Source: Adineta ricciae
Lineage: Eukaryota; Rotifera; Eurotatoria; Adinetida; Adinetidae
NCBI GenBank assembly: GCA_905250025.1
Contig: CAJNOJ010000223.1
Coordinates: forward strand, 108,134 to 172,133
DNA length: 64,000 nucleotides
Direction of reading: 5' to 3'
This document shows positions 20,527-30,949 of the stretch, in pieces; position 1 is the first letter of the stretch; every line of letters begins with the position of its first letter. Made by a program: the position numbers and the translations under genes. Below the pieces are notes generated by a model that was not told the origin of the DNA, ran no database searches, and worked only from the letters and a program-made list of their open reading frames with translations.

Positions 20527-21450
20527 TAACTATAACTCTAAGTAGATATGCATACGTTTGCTTGACAAACAATTCATTGTTGCTATGTTGCATACGCCGA
20601 ATATGAACTGACGTCGATTATGATATATGTAAGGATGGATGAAAAGTTTCTTTCAATAAATACAATGCAGATGACAACTGATCGTTAATGAATAGTGGTC
20701 GTAGGAAAGGAAAAGATGTTTTATCATATATAGAGGTCAATCAGACAGAAAAATTTAGCTTGAACTGTTCCGTCTGATTGATCTGAAAGAAAAAAGAAAA
20801 GAATATTGTCAATCAACCAATTGTATAAGCGTATTTTGATCGCGAACTATGGAAAGGAATATCAAAATTGATATGAAATACCTAACTTTTGAATAGCTAT
20901 TCATCTACTTGTTCAAGTCGAAATTGTATTTGCTCGTCATCGTTTCAAATTCTTCATTTTTCGTTAAAATAATTTGGATAGATTTATAGGAAAGAGAAGT
21001 TCATGGTTTGTATGTAATAGGAATACTCGAGTTTTTATATTAAATATTCAACTGATAAAGATAGGATTTTGAAACATAGTATTCTACCACTGAGTAGTTC
21101 AATGTTACTGACTTTTCAAACAAGAAACCTTCTCATTTAAAATCTAATCAGTGATTAAGAAAATAAACTTCAAATATCATTATATGTTTAGAAATCTGAT
21201 GAAACAATTATTTTTTCAAAACAATTGACATTTTTGAGAAATTCAAGCACTCTAAGATTCAAATAGTTAACGAAATTGTTTCTTGTATTGGTATACATTG
21301 ACCACCGTTAGCACATGAATGGGAATTACATGAGGGTGTACCTTTAGCAAGTGGCTGAATATTTGAATAAGGAATTATGAGAATTGTGGATAATCGATGA
21401 ACTGGGAGAAATATAAACTGAAGTGGAAAAACCCAACTTGCTCGATACGT
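20527..21450. other. Intergenic region in the accessory block
   Basis: About 0.9 kb, AT-rich, unique to copy A. At about 20738-20785 there is an imperfect inverted repeat (TCAATCAGACAGAA against TTCCGTCTGATTGA) separated by about 18 nt. No coding signal. Confidence 0.4.
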
Positions 21451-22332
21451 TCATTCTGTTTTAAGAAATGCATCAATACGTAACAAATAGATTTTCGACG
21501 AATGTTTTGGTCGAGTTGAATAGAGTAGATAAATATTGAATTTTGTATCACAATCTCGTATAGGGAAAAATTCAATAAAATCATGTGATTCAATGTTTCC
21601 TTCATTATCTATAAGAATTAGGATAAAAGTGAATAACTGTTTCCAATCTGATGTTGCTCGTATTTGAATTGTTAGACTATAACATGTTGATTTTGTTATT
21701 GACATTGATCTCCGAAGTAACTTGATGGACAATGTATACCATCTGATGGATTCTTCTGCACAACACTCTGTCTCGAACTTATTAATCGTCTTTAATTCGC
21801 TAATATTACTTTCATAAGCTGCTCGACAAAATACAACCATATCACTTATGTCCATATCTATAATTTGAAAAATAATATTCTTCATTATTTGAGTGTACAT
21901 AAAAGTTGATTCTTGTTTATTTTTTGACTCTATCATAGTATTTGTTTGATATTCAGCAAATTGAAAACCAATCATATTTTTCTCTGTTCGAAAAACACTC
22001 TGTTTTAATGGTTCGTACATTGACTCAATATCTGTGAAGATACCTCTTACTTTTCCATGATAAGATACCTCCTGGTATTGTTCTTCTTTCTTAGGATTCA
22101 AAATAAATATAGATTTGACTTGAATATATGAATGAAGTTGCACAATACTCTGCTCATTAAATGGTTCCGATATAGTAATATAGATTTTTTCATGTTGTTT
22201 GATTGTGGTAATGAATTCGATGCAATTATCTATGTTGGAAAATGTATTGATATCATTTACAATTTGTTGTAATTCTTTTTCTTGAGGATCTTCTGCAGGT
22301 TTGCCGAGCCATATAAGAATAATACTTTCCAC
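21451..22332 (-). CDS. Truncated ADP-ribosyltransferase-family protein (N-terminal domain and start of catalytic region)
   Basis: Single ORF of 293 residues. The first 120 residues (SIILIWLGK..., LQQIVNDINTF, FITTIKQHEKIYITIS) match the N-terminal domain that in bdelloids usually precedes an arginine-specific ADP-ribosyltransferase (ART) catalytic domain and TPR repeats. A segment near residue 200 (EESIRWYTLSIKLLRRSM) resembles the opening helix of the ART domain. The expected arginine/serine and EXE catalytic motifs are absent: the chain passes to a short C-terminal stretch and stops. It is therefore a truncated and probably catalytically dead member. The family link is from pattern recognition; confidence in the first domain is moderate. 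Present only in the copy A block. Confidence 0.55.
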   Translation of the reverse strand: MESIILIWLGKPAEDPQEKELQQIVNDINTFSNIDNCIEFITTIKQHEKIYITISEPFNEQSIVQLHSYIQVKSIFILNPKKEEQYQEVSYHGKVRGIFTDIESMYEPLKQSVFRTEKNMIGFQFAEYQTNTMIESKNKQESTFMYTQIMKNIIFQIIDMDISDMVVFCRAAYESNISELKTINKFETECCAEESIRWYTLSIKLLRRSMSITKSTCYSLTIQIRATSDWKQLFTFILILIDNEGNIESHDFIEFFPIRDCDTKFNIYLLYSTRPKHSSKIYLLRIDAFLKTE

Positions 22333-23060
22333 CTTGAATCGATATCGTTTAGGAATTATTGAATGAGTAGATTTTGCTATCTGATCATTTTATTGTTGAA
22401 AATTGTTTTTCAGTGATTTTAACTATACAATACGCATAAGACACAGTTGTATTATTTACTTTATCGTCTCACATTCGGTATATGCGAAACAAAGAATGAG
22501 CAAGCAAAATAAAAAAAGAAAAAAAACATAATGAAATCGTAAAAACAATTGTACAATAACAAAACTCTCGTTACAATGTAAATTGCTGAGTGGTCTCACA
22601 CATCCCGCGGGGGACGAGCTTGTCTCCACGGAATGAAACTACTAGTTTTAATATGATTAATCAACAAGACATTCAAATTACAAGAAAAAATGAAGGTTCT
22701 TATTGTATTAATGAAAAAAAGGTCCATCATTCTGACGTGAGCACAATGACAACGTACATCAAATTAGATGAGGGATGCAACGGTGACGATAACGATTCTA
22801 CCGGTTTCCAATGTGAGGTATATACACATGAAAATGAAGACAATAGTGTTGATGAAGATTCTTGAAGATCAAATCTATCATTCGCCATAAGAGTCCTCTT
22901 TTTAGAAGTCGACAAGAGTACACTTTTTTTATGCTTATACAGAAAATAAACTTAGTTTGTTTACAGTTTTTACGCAGCTGCATTACTATGCATCGATACT
23001 GTAGCAGAAACTGTTAGTAGGTAGATGAGAATCAAGAAGCTTCGAATCGAGAGTCACAGA
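22333..23060. other. Spacer at the right end of the accessory block
   Basis: Unique to copy A. It contains a plus-strand 91-codon ORF (22590-22865) rich in Asp, Glu, Asn and Ser, with no recognised domain. It has weak coding support and is not called as a gene. Confidence 0.4.
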
Positions 23061-24884
23061 TTAATTCTGCAAAAATGCTACTTCCAAATTTTTCTCTTTA
23101 ACTATAAGAGGCTTTCTCTCTGGACTTTCCCCCTCTATAACGGTTATGAAATGAAAGCCCTGATGTTGATGATATTGTCGAAGTGATTCGTGATGTCCAA
23201 TACTTATCATCGTCAAATTTTGATCTATCAGATAACTGTACATACTCATTTCCGTTCGAACATCAACGGATGATGTAATTTCATCTAGAAATATCAGATT
23301 AACACGTGGAAGTTCATTTGAAGTGAGGCGAAGAAGTAATCGTATAAATGATAGACGTTGTATTTCACCAGATGACAATAAATCTTGCCAAGGCTGCTTT
23401 GGACATTGATGAACATCTCCTTGAACACAATTCAAAGCATGTGAAAGTTTCTATTCATTGAGTAGTTGTTCGATTTGCGTTTGAGCGATATACCTATCAA
23501 CATGAGGATAACGAAGTTCATCATACAAAGAACAATTAGTAAAATAGGGACGTTGTGGAAGTAAGTAAGCTTGATCAGGTTTGTACGAAAACAAACCATT
23601 CGACTTCATTGGCCATAAAGAATGTAGAACACGAAACAAAGATGTTTTACCAACACCACTACCTCCTAAAATACACCTCCTGTGTCACTAAATCAAGTTG
23701 TTAATGAGAGAATAGCACAAACCTGCAATTAATAAACGCTGTTGCGGATATAATATTAAATTCAAATTGTTCATCAGCATCATTTGCTCATCATTCGGAA
23801 GAGTGTAGGAAAGATTTCGAATGAGAAGAACTTCATCATGATGCATCATATCTTCTTCGATTTGTGTTTCGAAACGATCTACACTGATATTTTTCATACA
23901 TTCAATAAATGATTGTACACGATGAGTATTCGATGCGATAATTGCTACGTCACTCGCAGTATCATTTAATTGGTTAAAACAAAAGATTAAATAACCAATA
24001 ACAAATATAGTTTCGCCTATTTTCTGAACAAGTTCAAGTGTTATTAAATGATCATACAAATGAAAAACTAGAATAGCCTATGCAATCAACAAATAACTGA
24101 TTATACTACCCATATAAACGTACAAGTTTGTCGAGAGACTCCGAACATATTCGAATAAACCACCACCACGATAGAACGCAATCGACTCGCTGTACGTTCA
24201 AATTTGCGTATGAAGAAAACGAAAATTACCTTCGAAAATATTCTGTCGAAATATCGTTCGTGAAACAGCAGAAATACAAATGCGATTAATTTCCGTCCAA
24301 AGAAAGAAATAAACGACAATTCCTAATGGACCATAATACCCAGTTACTTTCCACACACGGTAAATATAAAACGCAATTGTAAATGGCGAAACAAGTAGAA
24401 GAGGTGTTATGGTTGAAAGCGATCGACATAACGAATCAACATCTTGTGTTATACGTTCATCGGAAGAAGTTGAATGATGTAGCACATGGTAAAAACGTTG
24501 TTGTTTGAAGTAGAATGAATGTAGATAGATGATGAGTCTCGTCCGTCATTGAATGGATAGTATGGACGATAAAAATGTTGAAAGAGATTTTAAAAGTGCA
24601 TTTATTGCAACGTAGAGAAACGAACGAATGATTAACCAATGAAATTCAGATAGATTACGTTCACTTGGTGATTTGCCTAATTGAAAATTATACTCCGATG
24701 GGAGTAAACCAACTAAATAAATAACAAATTGTAAACTAATTTGATTTACTGTTATTAACAGTATCAGGGTCAACGGATGCGAATAGAAATGTCCATTGAA
24801 ATCTGAAGGATTCGACAAAATCGCACGAAAAAGTTGGATGAATCGTTTGATGAATAGATAATTAAAGTTGTTTTCTGAAGGCAT
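23061..24884 (-). pseudogene. ABC transporter subfamily D (ABCD4-like) pseudogene, copy A
   Basis: Half-transporter gene whose N-terminal region (GLLPSEYNF, ITQDVDSLCRSLS, SPFTIAFYIYRVWKVTGYYGP) resembles ABCD4, which in vertebrates acts in lysosomal cobalamin transport. The nucleotide-binding part has Walker A GGSGVGKTS (after a GTTTGT...TTTTAG intron), signature LSSGEIQRL, Walker B LIFLDEITSSVD and H-loop IGHHES. Copy A is broken. A Trp codon is a stop near 24550 (SIQ-stop-RTR), an Arg codon is TGA near 24210, a TAG sits near 24077, and a Trp codon is TAG at 23451-23453. An in-frame 24-nt deletion near 24459 removed the NP of the NPDERITQDV loop. The last codons come from the accessory block, not from the ancestral gene. 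Confidence 0.85.
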
Positions 24885-25070
24885 ACTTCTCCCGCTGTAT
24901 ATTGTTATCTATCACACACGTGTTTTTTGTCTGTCTACACTGATTGTTTGACTTACTCATATGCTACAATGACTCACAGATAAAAACTGCTGACAAAATC
25001 GAATTGAAGTGTTCGAAAAACAAAAAGCTGAACATGTAATGAAAAATAGAAACAATTATAGCGTAGCTGT

Positions 25071-26843
25071 TTAATGTACGTTGCCTTTCCAGACCCGCAA
25101 ATATGTTCGATGCGACACTATTCCATTTCCCCAAGCTGTCACATTGTGTTCAATCCGAAACAACGCATTCATTTCGCGTAACTCATTTTCCAATGTTATT
25201 GAATCTATTCGATTTTCATATATTTCAAATTCAATCACCAAAAAAGATAGACTTGGTAACTGTCTTAATAAGACTAATGAATGATTTGTTTCCTTGACAC
25301 CACATGACAAATATTCGAGACCGGAAAATATTCGACAAAATTTTTTCATTACAGCTACATTAGTAAAACACGTGGGATACGAAGCGATCCACAATCTTCG
25401 AAGAGTTTTCAAATGTTTATACAACGGACTGCTTTCTAATAAAACTGAAATATGATGCGAGTTAATGCATAATCGAGATAATTGTCGTGCTTCTTGAAAT
25501 ATGTTGGTCAATAGATATACGATATCTATTTCTGGATTGTGTATGACTTCTAAATAGGTTACATGCGATAGATTCACAATCGATTTCAACGATTGAACGT
25601 ATTGAGACCCGGTTAAAATAGGAACATTCTGATTTTGTTCAACATCGCAAAAGTTCAATTTCAACTCCTTCACATTTGGAAAATAATACTTCGATTTGTT
25701 TGGCACGTCCGGGTGATAAATTGTTAAGATGTTGATATTGTCAAATTTGTTGGATATTTTCGGCAGAGTATTTGAATAATCACCAGTAGTCAGCTGGGTT
25801 GATAAAATGAAAGGAAATGCTCCGAGAGGTACAGTATAGATTTTCGCTCGATCTTCTTCATATGAATATTCGGTATACCAACGATGTTCTTTGAGCCAAA
25901 AGTCATTTTGAAAGTGATCGTACTTGTCGATAATGTTCGAAACATCATTATCGTAGAAGAGGAATTCGAAACTGAATTTGAAAACTTTCAAATGAGGAAG
26001 TGAAGATGTGATTAGGCTTTGCCAACGATCTGCATCAACAATATCTGTATTGACAATCGAGGATATCGTTAGATTCGTTAGATTCGGTGTTTGTTTGGTC
26101 AGTATTTCGATATATTCAAATGGCGCAAAGAAACCTGTTAAACTCATTTTTTTCAGATAAACAGCCTTGTGATTGTTAAAATTTGAGAACCAATATGACC
26201 AACGAGAATGAAATGATAACTGATGGCAATTGACATAGTTCAACATTGGAGCATATTCGAGTAAATGACTTAAATCGAAACATGAACAGTTCGAAAGGGT
26301 CAAATGCGTCAGAGAATGAAAGTGAAATAGAGCTGGTAATAAGGATTCGACTGAGTTGGATATCGGGAGAAATGTTGATCCCCATTTAACATCATTGGTC
26401 GGTTCGATTAAGTGTAGATATCGTAAATTGGGCAAGTTGGGTAAGATAGATATAAATTTACTGGCATCGCTTTTTTCTAGTCGAGTTAGTGTTATTGATC
26501 GAAGAGACGGAAGTTCATCGAGTGAGACAAATGAAAGAAACGATCGGATTTGATAACATGTTGGATCACCTGAGAGGTTTATCGAAGAAATCTGGCGTTT
26601 AATAGTCGGATCTAATAGCATTCGAAGACAGAATTGATCGAATATCGATTTGGAAGCAAATTCACCATTGATATATAATGGAATCGTTCGAATGAGTTGA
26701 TCGAAACGATTATTCAATTGATTGAATGAATAAAAGATGTTCAATGCACTGAGATATTCCAAACACTCAAGAACAATCTCATTTGGTAACCGTTCAAACG
26801 TCATCATTCCGATCTTTTCGTTTGCCATTTGAGGAATAGACAC
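25071..26843 (-). CDS. F-box/leucine-rich-repeat protein, copy A
   Basis: Single-exon gene of 590 residues, intact in both copies. The F-box lies near residues 14-55 (FERLPNEIVLECLEYLSALNIFYSFNQLN). About 15 irregular leucine-rich stretches follow (LPSLRSITLTRLE, LPNLRYLHLIEP, LTHLTLSNCSCF, TPNLTNLTISSI, VKELKLNFCDVE, ARQLSRLCINSH). Expected role: SCF ubiquitin-ligase adaptor with an LRR substrate-binding face; the substrate is unknown. It is head-to-tail with the ABC transporter relic on the same strand, about 190 nt apart. The C-terminal residues differ between copies (WKGNVH in A, WRGNKL in B) but the length is equal. Confidence 0.8.
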   Translation of the reverse strand: MSIPQMANEKIGMMTFERLPNEIVLECLEYLSALNIFYSFNQLNNRFDQLIRTIPLYINGEFASKSIFDQFCLRMLLDPTIKRQISSINLSGDPTCYQIRSFLSFVSLDELPSLRSITLTRLEKSDASKFISILPNLPNLRYLHLIEPTNDVKWGSTFLPISNSVESLLPALFHFHSLTHLTLSNCSCFDLSHLLEYAPMLNYVNCHQLSFHSRWSYWFSNFNNHKAVYLKKMSLTGFFAPFEYIEILTKQTPNLTNLTISSIVNTDIVDADRWQSLITSSLPHLKVFKFSFEFLFYDNDVSNIIDKYDHFQNDFWLKEHRWYTEYSYEEDRAKIYTVPLGAFPFILSTQLTTGDYSNTLPKISNKFDNINILTIYHPDVPNKSKYYFPNVKELKLNFCDVEQNQNVPILTGSQYVQSLKSIVNLSHVTYLEVIHNPEIDIVYLLTNIFQEARQLSRLCINSHHISVLLESSPLYKHLKTLRRLWIASYPTCFTNVAVMKKFCRIFSGLEYLSCGVKETNHSLVLLRQLPSLSFLVIEFEIYENRIDSITLENELREMNALFRIEHNVTAWGNGIVSHRTYLRVWKGNVH

Positions 26844-27399
26844 ACTTGTGACAAAGTAAAACGCGCATGTATTGGTTACATCACGAATGCGTAACGAAAA
26901 ACATTACATCATAACGCAGTAATGCGCGGCTTTTTCCCTGTTCTTCCTCTATGACTCATTTGTTTATTCAAGAGAACGAAAAAGGTTAAATTTCTTTCCA
27001 AGAACTTAGTTTTTTATTGAAAAGATTATTTGTTGCTCATTGGTCTTTTTCTTGCTAGGGTGGCAACAATCACGACCATTTCGAAAAGTGTGCATAATCA
27101 GTACGAAAATATCATGTAACGAACTGAGATATAAACTGGTCGGCACCTAAATATAAAAAGATACGTGTGATCTAATAAAAAAAACATACTTCTCGACTAA
27201 ACGTTGTTATACTTAGATTGGTTTTATATTTTTATTTACGATCATAAGTCGATCTGCGTGTGTATATAAGAGCGTGGAACTTTATTAGAAGCAATGTAAT
27301 GAAATGTAGGGTGTCACTCGTTTCGAATGTTATAGATTTCAGAAAAATCACGATGAAAATCATTAGCAATCCATTGACTTTGTTTTATTGCTAATTCAA
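26844..27399. other. Intergenic region upstream of F-box gene, copy A
   Basis: Divergent spacer between the minus-strand F-box gene and plus-strand sequences. It contains TATATAAGAGCG near 27262, a TATA-like element for plus-strand transcription. It is kept in B as TATATAAGAGCA, near 58875. Confidence 0.45.
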
Positions 27400-27960
27400 A
27401 TGATCGAAATCGAAGCTGGCGGTCGAAAAGCACAATGCCAAGCTGGTGTTACTGATACTATTGTCTGGGCATTTGGTGCGTTTTTTTGCGCAATTGTGAT
27501 TCCAATTGCTACGAGTTTTGCAACACAAGATTGTGATCGCTATGAACATAAACGAAGAACGTGAGGACAAACAAATTGAAATCTAGAGCAACGGAGAGTT
27601 AATTGATTGATGTTTAATTGACTTTGTCTAGTGGAAATCCGAGATGTTTCTCTTCGAAAACACTAGGACGATCAGTATGTATCGCTCTTCAACTAATGTA
27701 TAAACTTGGACAAGCGTCTTCTGAACCTTGTAATAACCAAAATCATGGGAAACAAAAGTGTGTTGGAAATGAAGGTTTTATAACCTGTGTTTACAGCAAT
27801 TCCATAGAGGTCGATACATGAATTTGTTTGCTCATTTTTGCTTGGTTACGTAGATAAATGGACTGTGTAACAATTGTGTGGAGCAGGAACATGGTGTCAA
27901 GGCCATCCGATATTTAACCGACGTGTTATCTGTGGCTGGTAGAATCTCAAAGGAACACTG
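27400..27960 (+). pseudogene. Cys-rich secreted-type protein, fragmentary, copy A
   Basis: Plus-strand exons can be followed: MIEIEAGGRKAQCQAG near 27402, then RCFSSKTLGRSVCIALQLMYKLGQ with CNNQNHGKQKCVGNEG and CVYSN near 27640-27800, then WTVCNNCVEQEHGVKAI near 27860-27910. The Cys spacing is that of a small disulphide-rich extracellular domain, but no family is recognised. The frame between the pieces is broken by stops, and the first exon differs strongly between copies A and B. Either introns are unrecognised or the gene is decayed. Confidence 0.35.
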
Positions 27961-28081
27961 CAGCGAACAGTTTCAATTCTCTTTTATGATAGTTTCTTTC
28001 TTTCCTATTATTCAATAAAACTATCTGACTTTTTACTTCCATTTCTAGATTTGTATTTCGAAGTTCTCTCTAAAGGTTACG

Positions 28082-28776
28082 ATGATATTGGAGAAAGTTT
28101 TCTTCTATATAAAAACGTGCTTCGTGGGGTTTGAAATATCTAAAGATTTGGACGGTTTTATTCCTAACATTTATTATGTATTCAATCAAGTTTGGTTTAT
28201 TCAAATAATTATCTGCATCGACTCTTGTATTAAGGTCAACAAACTGTTTCCAGATACACAATACTCAATGCATTTTTTCATTATTCAATTTAATTTTATT
28301 CTACTAATGAATAACACATTATATATTGTAGAAATGATGTACATAAACAAAATTATGCTATGTTTCAATACTTTTTTACACCATATATTTGCATCTTTTA
28401 TTGTCATTTTCACTTTCTTCCAACAGCATATGATCTGTGTTTTGTATTTGATTCCTTATCATTCATCCATTCATTGAACGGGTATTTGGAAACGTCGTAC
28501 AAGTCTCTTCTGTTCGCTAACAGTTTATCTATACCACTAGCAACGACGCTTATCATATGGTTTCAATGTTCACCCTACAAATTGAGTCTAAAAATACCAT
28601 TCGTGATTATTTGCGTATTTCAATCGAACACATTCACATACTTCTATGACGATGCACTAAATCTAAACGAAATCAATGACTTCAAATTAATAAAAGCATC
28701 GATATTCTCGTTGATATTTCCAGCATCGTTTCATATGTACTTATTCTATATTCGAAGAAAAAAAATGTCCACCTAG
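28082..28776 (+). pseudogene. Multi-pass membrane protein paralogue 1, frameshifted, copy A
   Basis: The first of two tandem paralogues on the plus strand. It has the same pattern as its neighbour: IEISKDLDGFIP-like segment near the start, five to six hydrophobic helices, a FNTFLHHIF motif with a His pair, LETSY, and FTYFYDDALNL near the end. Compared with paralogue 2 there are two extra bases near 28458 (CCTTATCATTCATCC against CCTTACTTCATCC), which shifts the frame and ends translation after PYHSSIH. The downstream half stays open in the other frame to 28776. Possible distant likeness to TLC-type membrane proteins (paired His in a helix) is only a guess. Confidence 0.55.
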
Positions 28777-29009
28777 CCTTTATGAATTCACAGAGTAACC
28801 TATATCGTTGCCCTTATTTACTTGCACTCACTCTCTCCATGCGTAGAAACTTTTTCTGTATACTAAAGCAACGTACGAAAGAAAAAACGTAATAAAACAT
28901 GCGCTTACACACGCTTCATGTATTTTTTCTCCCACAGCCAATATACGCGCAGTCAAAATTTTCTCACTATACTGTTAATCCGCTTCATATTCACTCGATT
29001 AAACTCGAC

Positions 29010-29726
29010 ATGCATATGACATTAGATAAAGCCTTTTTCTATTTGGAAATATTCTTCTTTTGGATTGAAATATCTAAAGATTTGGATGGTTTTATTCCTG
29101 AAATCTATTACCTGTTCAATCAATTGTGGTTCTTTCAAATCATAGTCTGTATTTGCTATTGCACCAAAACCAAGAAAATCTTTCCACGCCTTGACCGTGT
29201 GAACCATATTGCTATTACTCAATTCAATATTCTTCTATTGACAAATGGCACAATTTATATAGCAGATGCGATCTATACCAACAAAATGATGCTCAGTTTC
29301 AATACATTTTTGCATCATGTACTTGCATTTCTTATTTTTCTTCTCACTTTCTTCCAACAGCATATGATTTGTGTTTTGTATTTAATTCCTTACTTCATCC
29401 ATTCATTGTACTGGTATTTAGAAACGTCGTACGAGTCTCTGTTATTCGTTTACAACTTCTCCTTACCGCTGACAACAATGCTTATCGTATCCTATCAATG
29501 TTCAACACGCAATTTGAATCTCAAGATACCATTCGTGACTATTTGTTTATTCCAACTGAATACGTTTACATATTTCTATGACGATGCATTGAACCTCGAA
29601 GAAATCGAGAGATTTGACTTGATAAAAGCATTGGTATCGTCACTGATCTTTGCTACACCTTTCCATTGGTATTTATTACATATTAGAAGACGAATACTTC
29701 GTTTAAATCAATCCACTATCGTCTAA
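29010..29726 (+). CDS. Multi-pass membrane protein paralogue 2, copy A
   Basis: About 238 residues from the Met at 29010 (an in-frame Met exists upstream at 28899, but that stretch is not conserved). The protein has a short N-terminus, then IEISKDLDGFIPEIYYLF, about six hydrophobic helices, FNTFLHHVLAFLIFLLTFF, YWYLETSYESLLF, and a C-terminal LLHIRRRILRLNQ basic tail. I do not recognise the family with confidence; the helix count and the HH pair are vaguely TLC-like. It follows a frameshifted paralogue by about 230 nt and precedes the DUF3431-like gene. Confidence 0.6.
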   Translation: MHMTLDKAFFYLEIFFFWIEISKDLDGFIPEIYYLFNQLWFFQIIVCICYCTKTKKIFPRLDRVNHIAITQFNILLLTNGTIYIADAIYTNKMMLSFNTFLHHVLAFLIFLLTFFQQHMICVLYLIPYFIHSLYWYLETSYESLLFVYNFSLPLTTMLIVSYQCSTRNLNLKIPFVTICLFQLNTFTYFYDDALNLEEIERFDLIKALVSSLIFATPFHWYLLHIRRRILRLNQSTIV

Positions 29727-29888
29727 CTTTTTGTCCGCATCTGATTTCTTCACATGTTTGAATTGTATATAAAGAAAAACAATGACTAAAAGCAGAACAA
29801 AAAAAAATACAAGTCTTCCACACTTCACTCCACGAAGTAAAAATACATAGTCACATTAACGCGGTTGCATTTTTTCTCGTAACAACAA

Positions 29889-30949
29889 ATGTTTAACACT
29901 GGATTGACAAATCGGTAAGAACTCTTCTTGTAGAAAGCCGAATTCATTCTGGTAATTTTAATTCTAGCAAAATCAAATGTTTCATCTTCGTTATTCTATT
30001 CTTTGGAATATCGATGATTGCATTTATCAATATTCAAACTTCGAAGGACATCGTTTGCAACTTCTTTCTCCGAACAATTTCAAACACAAATCAAAGTCAA
30101 TGGAGAAAGAATAGACTTGTCATCGTTCCCGCAGTTCATAATGAGATTGATTGGCATAAACCAACAACTTGGCCGCAATGGCTTCGCGATGGTCTTGATT
30201 TATTCAATAATAGTCTTTCACGACCTTATGATGTTTATTTGTACCAACGTCTCGATCCTTATTCGAAGTCACCGTTCAATTGGCCCTATTGTAAGAATGT
30301 GCATGAAGAAGCAGGTGTTTATCTCAAATTTATCTACGATTTTTATTATGATTTACCTGATAAAATGTTGTTTGTGCATGCAAAACCACAGCAACACTCT
30401 CTTTATCCCATTGAAGCAGCACAATGTATCCGCGATGATGTTTATTATGCAAGCGTCAATAATATTTGGTTTGGTAAACGACCTTGGATTGCAGCGAATC
30501 CCGATCCGATTGATAACATCACGTTAATGTACAAATGTGCGAAACGTATCTTGAGTTTCTTTGGTATCGATGGCGAAGCTCAATTAAATCCCACAGATTT
30601 GAAACAAAAAGACATGAGTATCTATTCCACGATGTGTTGTGCACAATTTTATGTACGGAAAGAGCGTATTCATCATTATACCTACGAACAATGGTCGGCA
30701 GCATATAATGCCAGTCTCGAACCTTATTGTACGTCACCACTTGACCGCGAACGTCCTGGTCTACCAGGAGTGAAATCATTCGGAAGCAGTTTTGAATTTC
30801 TTTGGCATATTATTCTTGGACTTGAAGCGCCAGATATGCCCGAGCCGAGAGCAAAAACAACATCTGATCTATGTCATCTATTCCGCTCATCTTGTTTCGG
30901 ATCACTATGCAATGCGATGGTTAACGGAATTCGACGTTCATCTGCATAA
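29889..30949 (+). CDS. DUF3431-like type II membrane protein, copy A
   Basis: Two exons: 29889-29914 (MFNTGLTN, split Arg) and 29968-30949, with an intron of 53 nt (GTAAGA...TTCTAG). A single membrane anchor lies at residues 12-30 (KCFIFVILFFGISMIAFIN), and the rest is lumenal/extracellular. Motifs include LVIVPAVHNEIDW, VYLYQRLDPYSKS, NVHEEAGVYLKFIYDFYYDLP and LFVHAKPQQHS. These resemble DUF3431 proteins, thought to be glycosyltransferase-like; activity is not established. Even Cys distribution near the C-terminus (CCAQFYV, CHLFRSSCFGSLCNAM) suits a secretory-pathway enzyme. The frame is intact. Confidence 0.75.

Noticed and set aside
22590-22865. Plus-strand 91-codon acidic ORF
   Set aside because: No recognised motif, no second copy to test conservation, and low-complexity composition.
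28899-29009. Upstream extension of membrane protein paralogue 2
   Set aside because: The extra N-terminal residues have no counterpart in paralogue 1 or in B, so the Met at 29010 is preferred.
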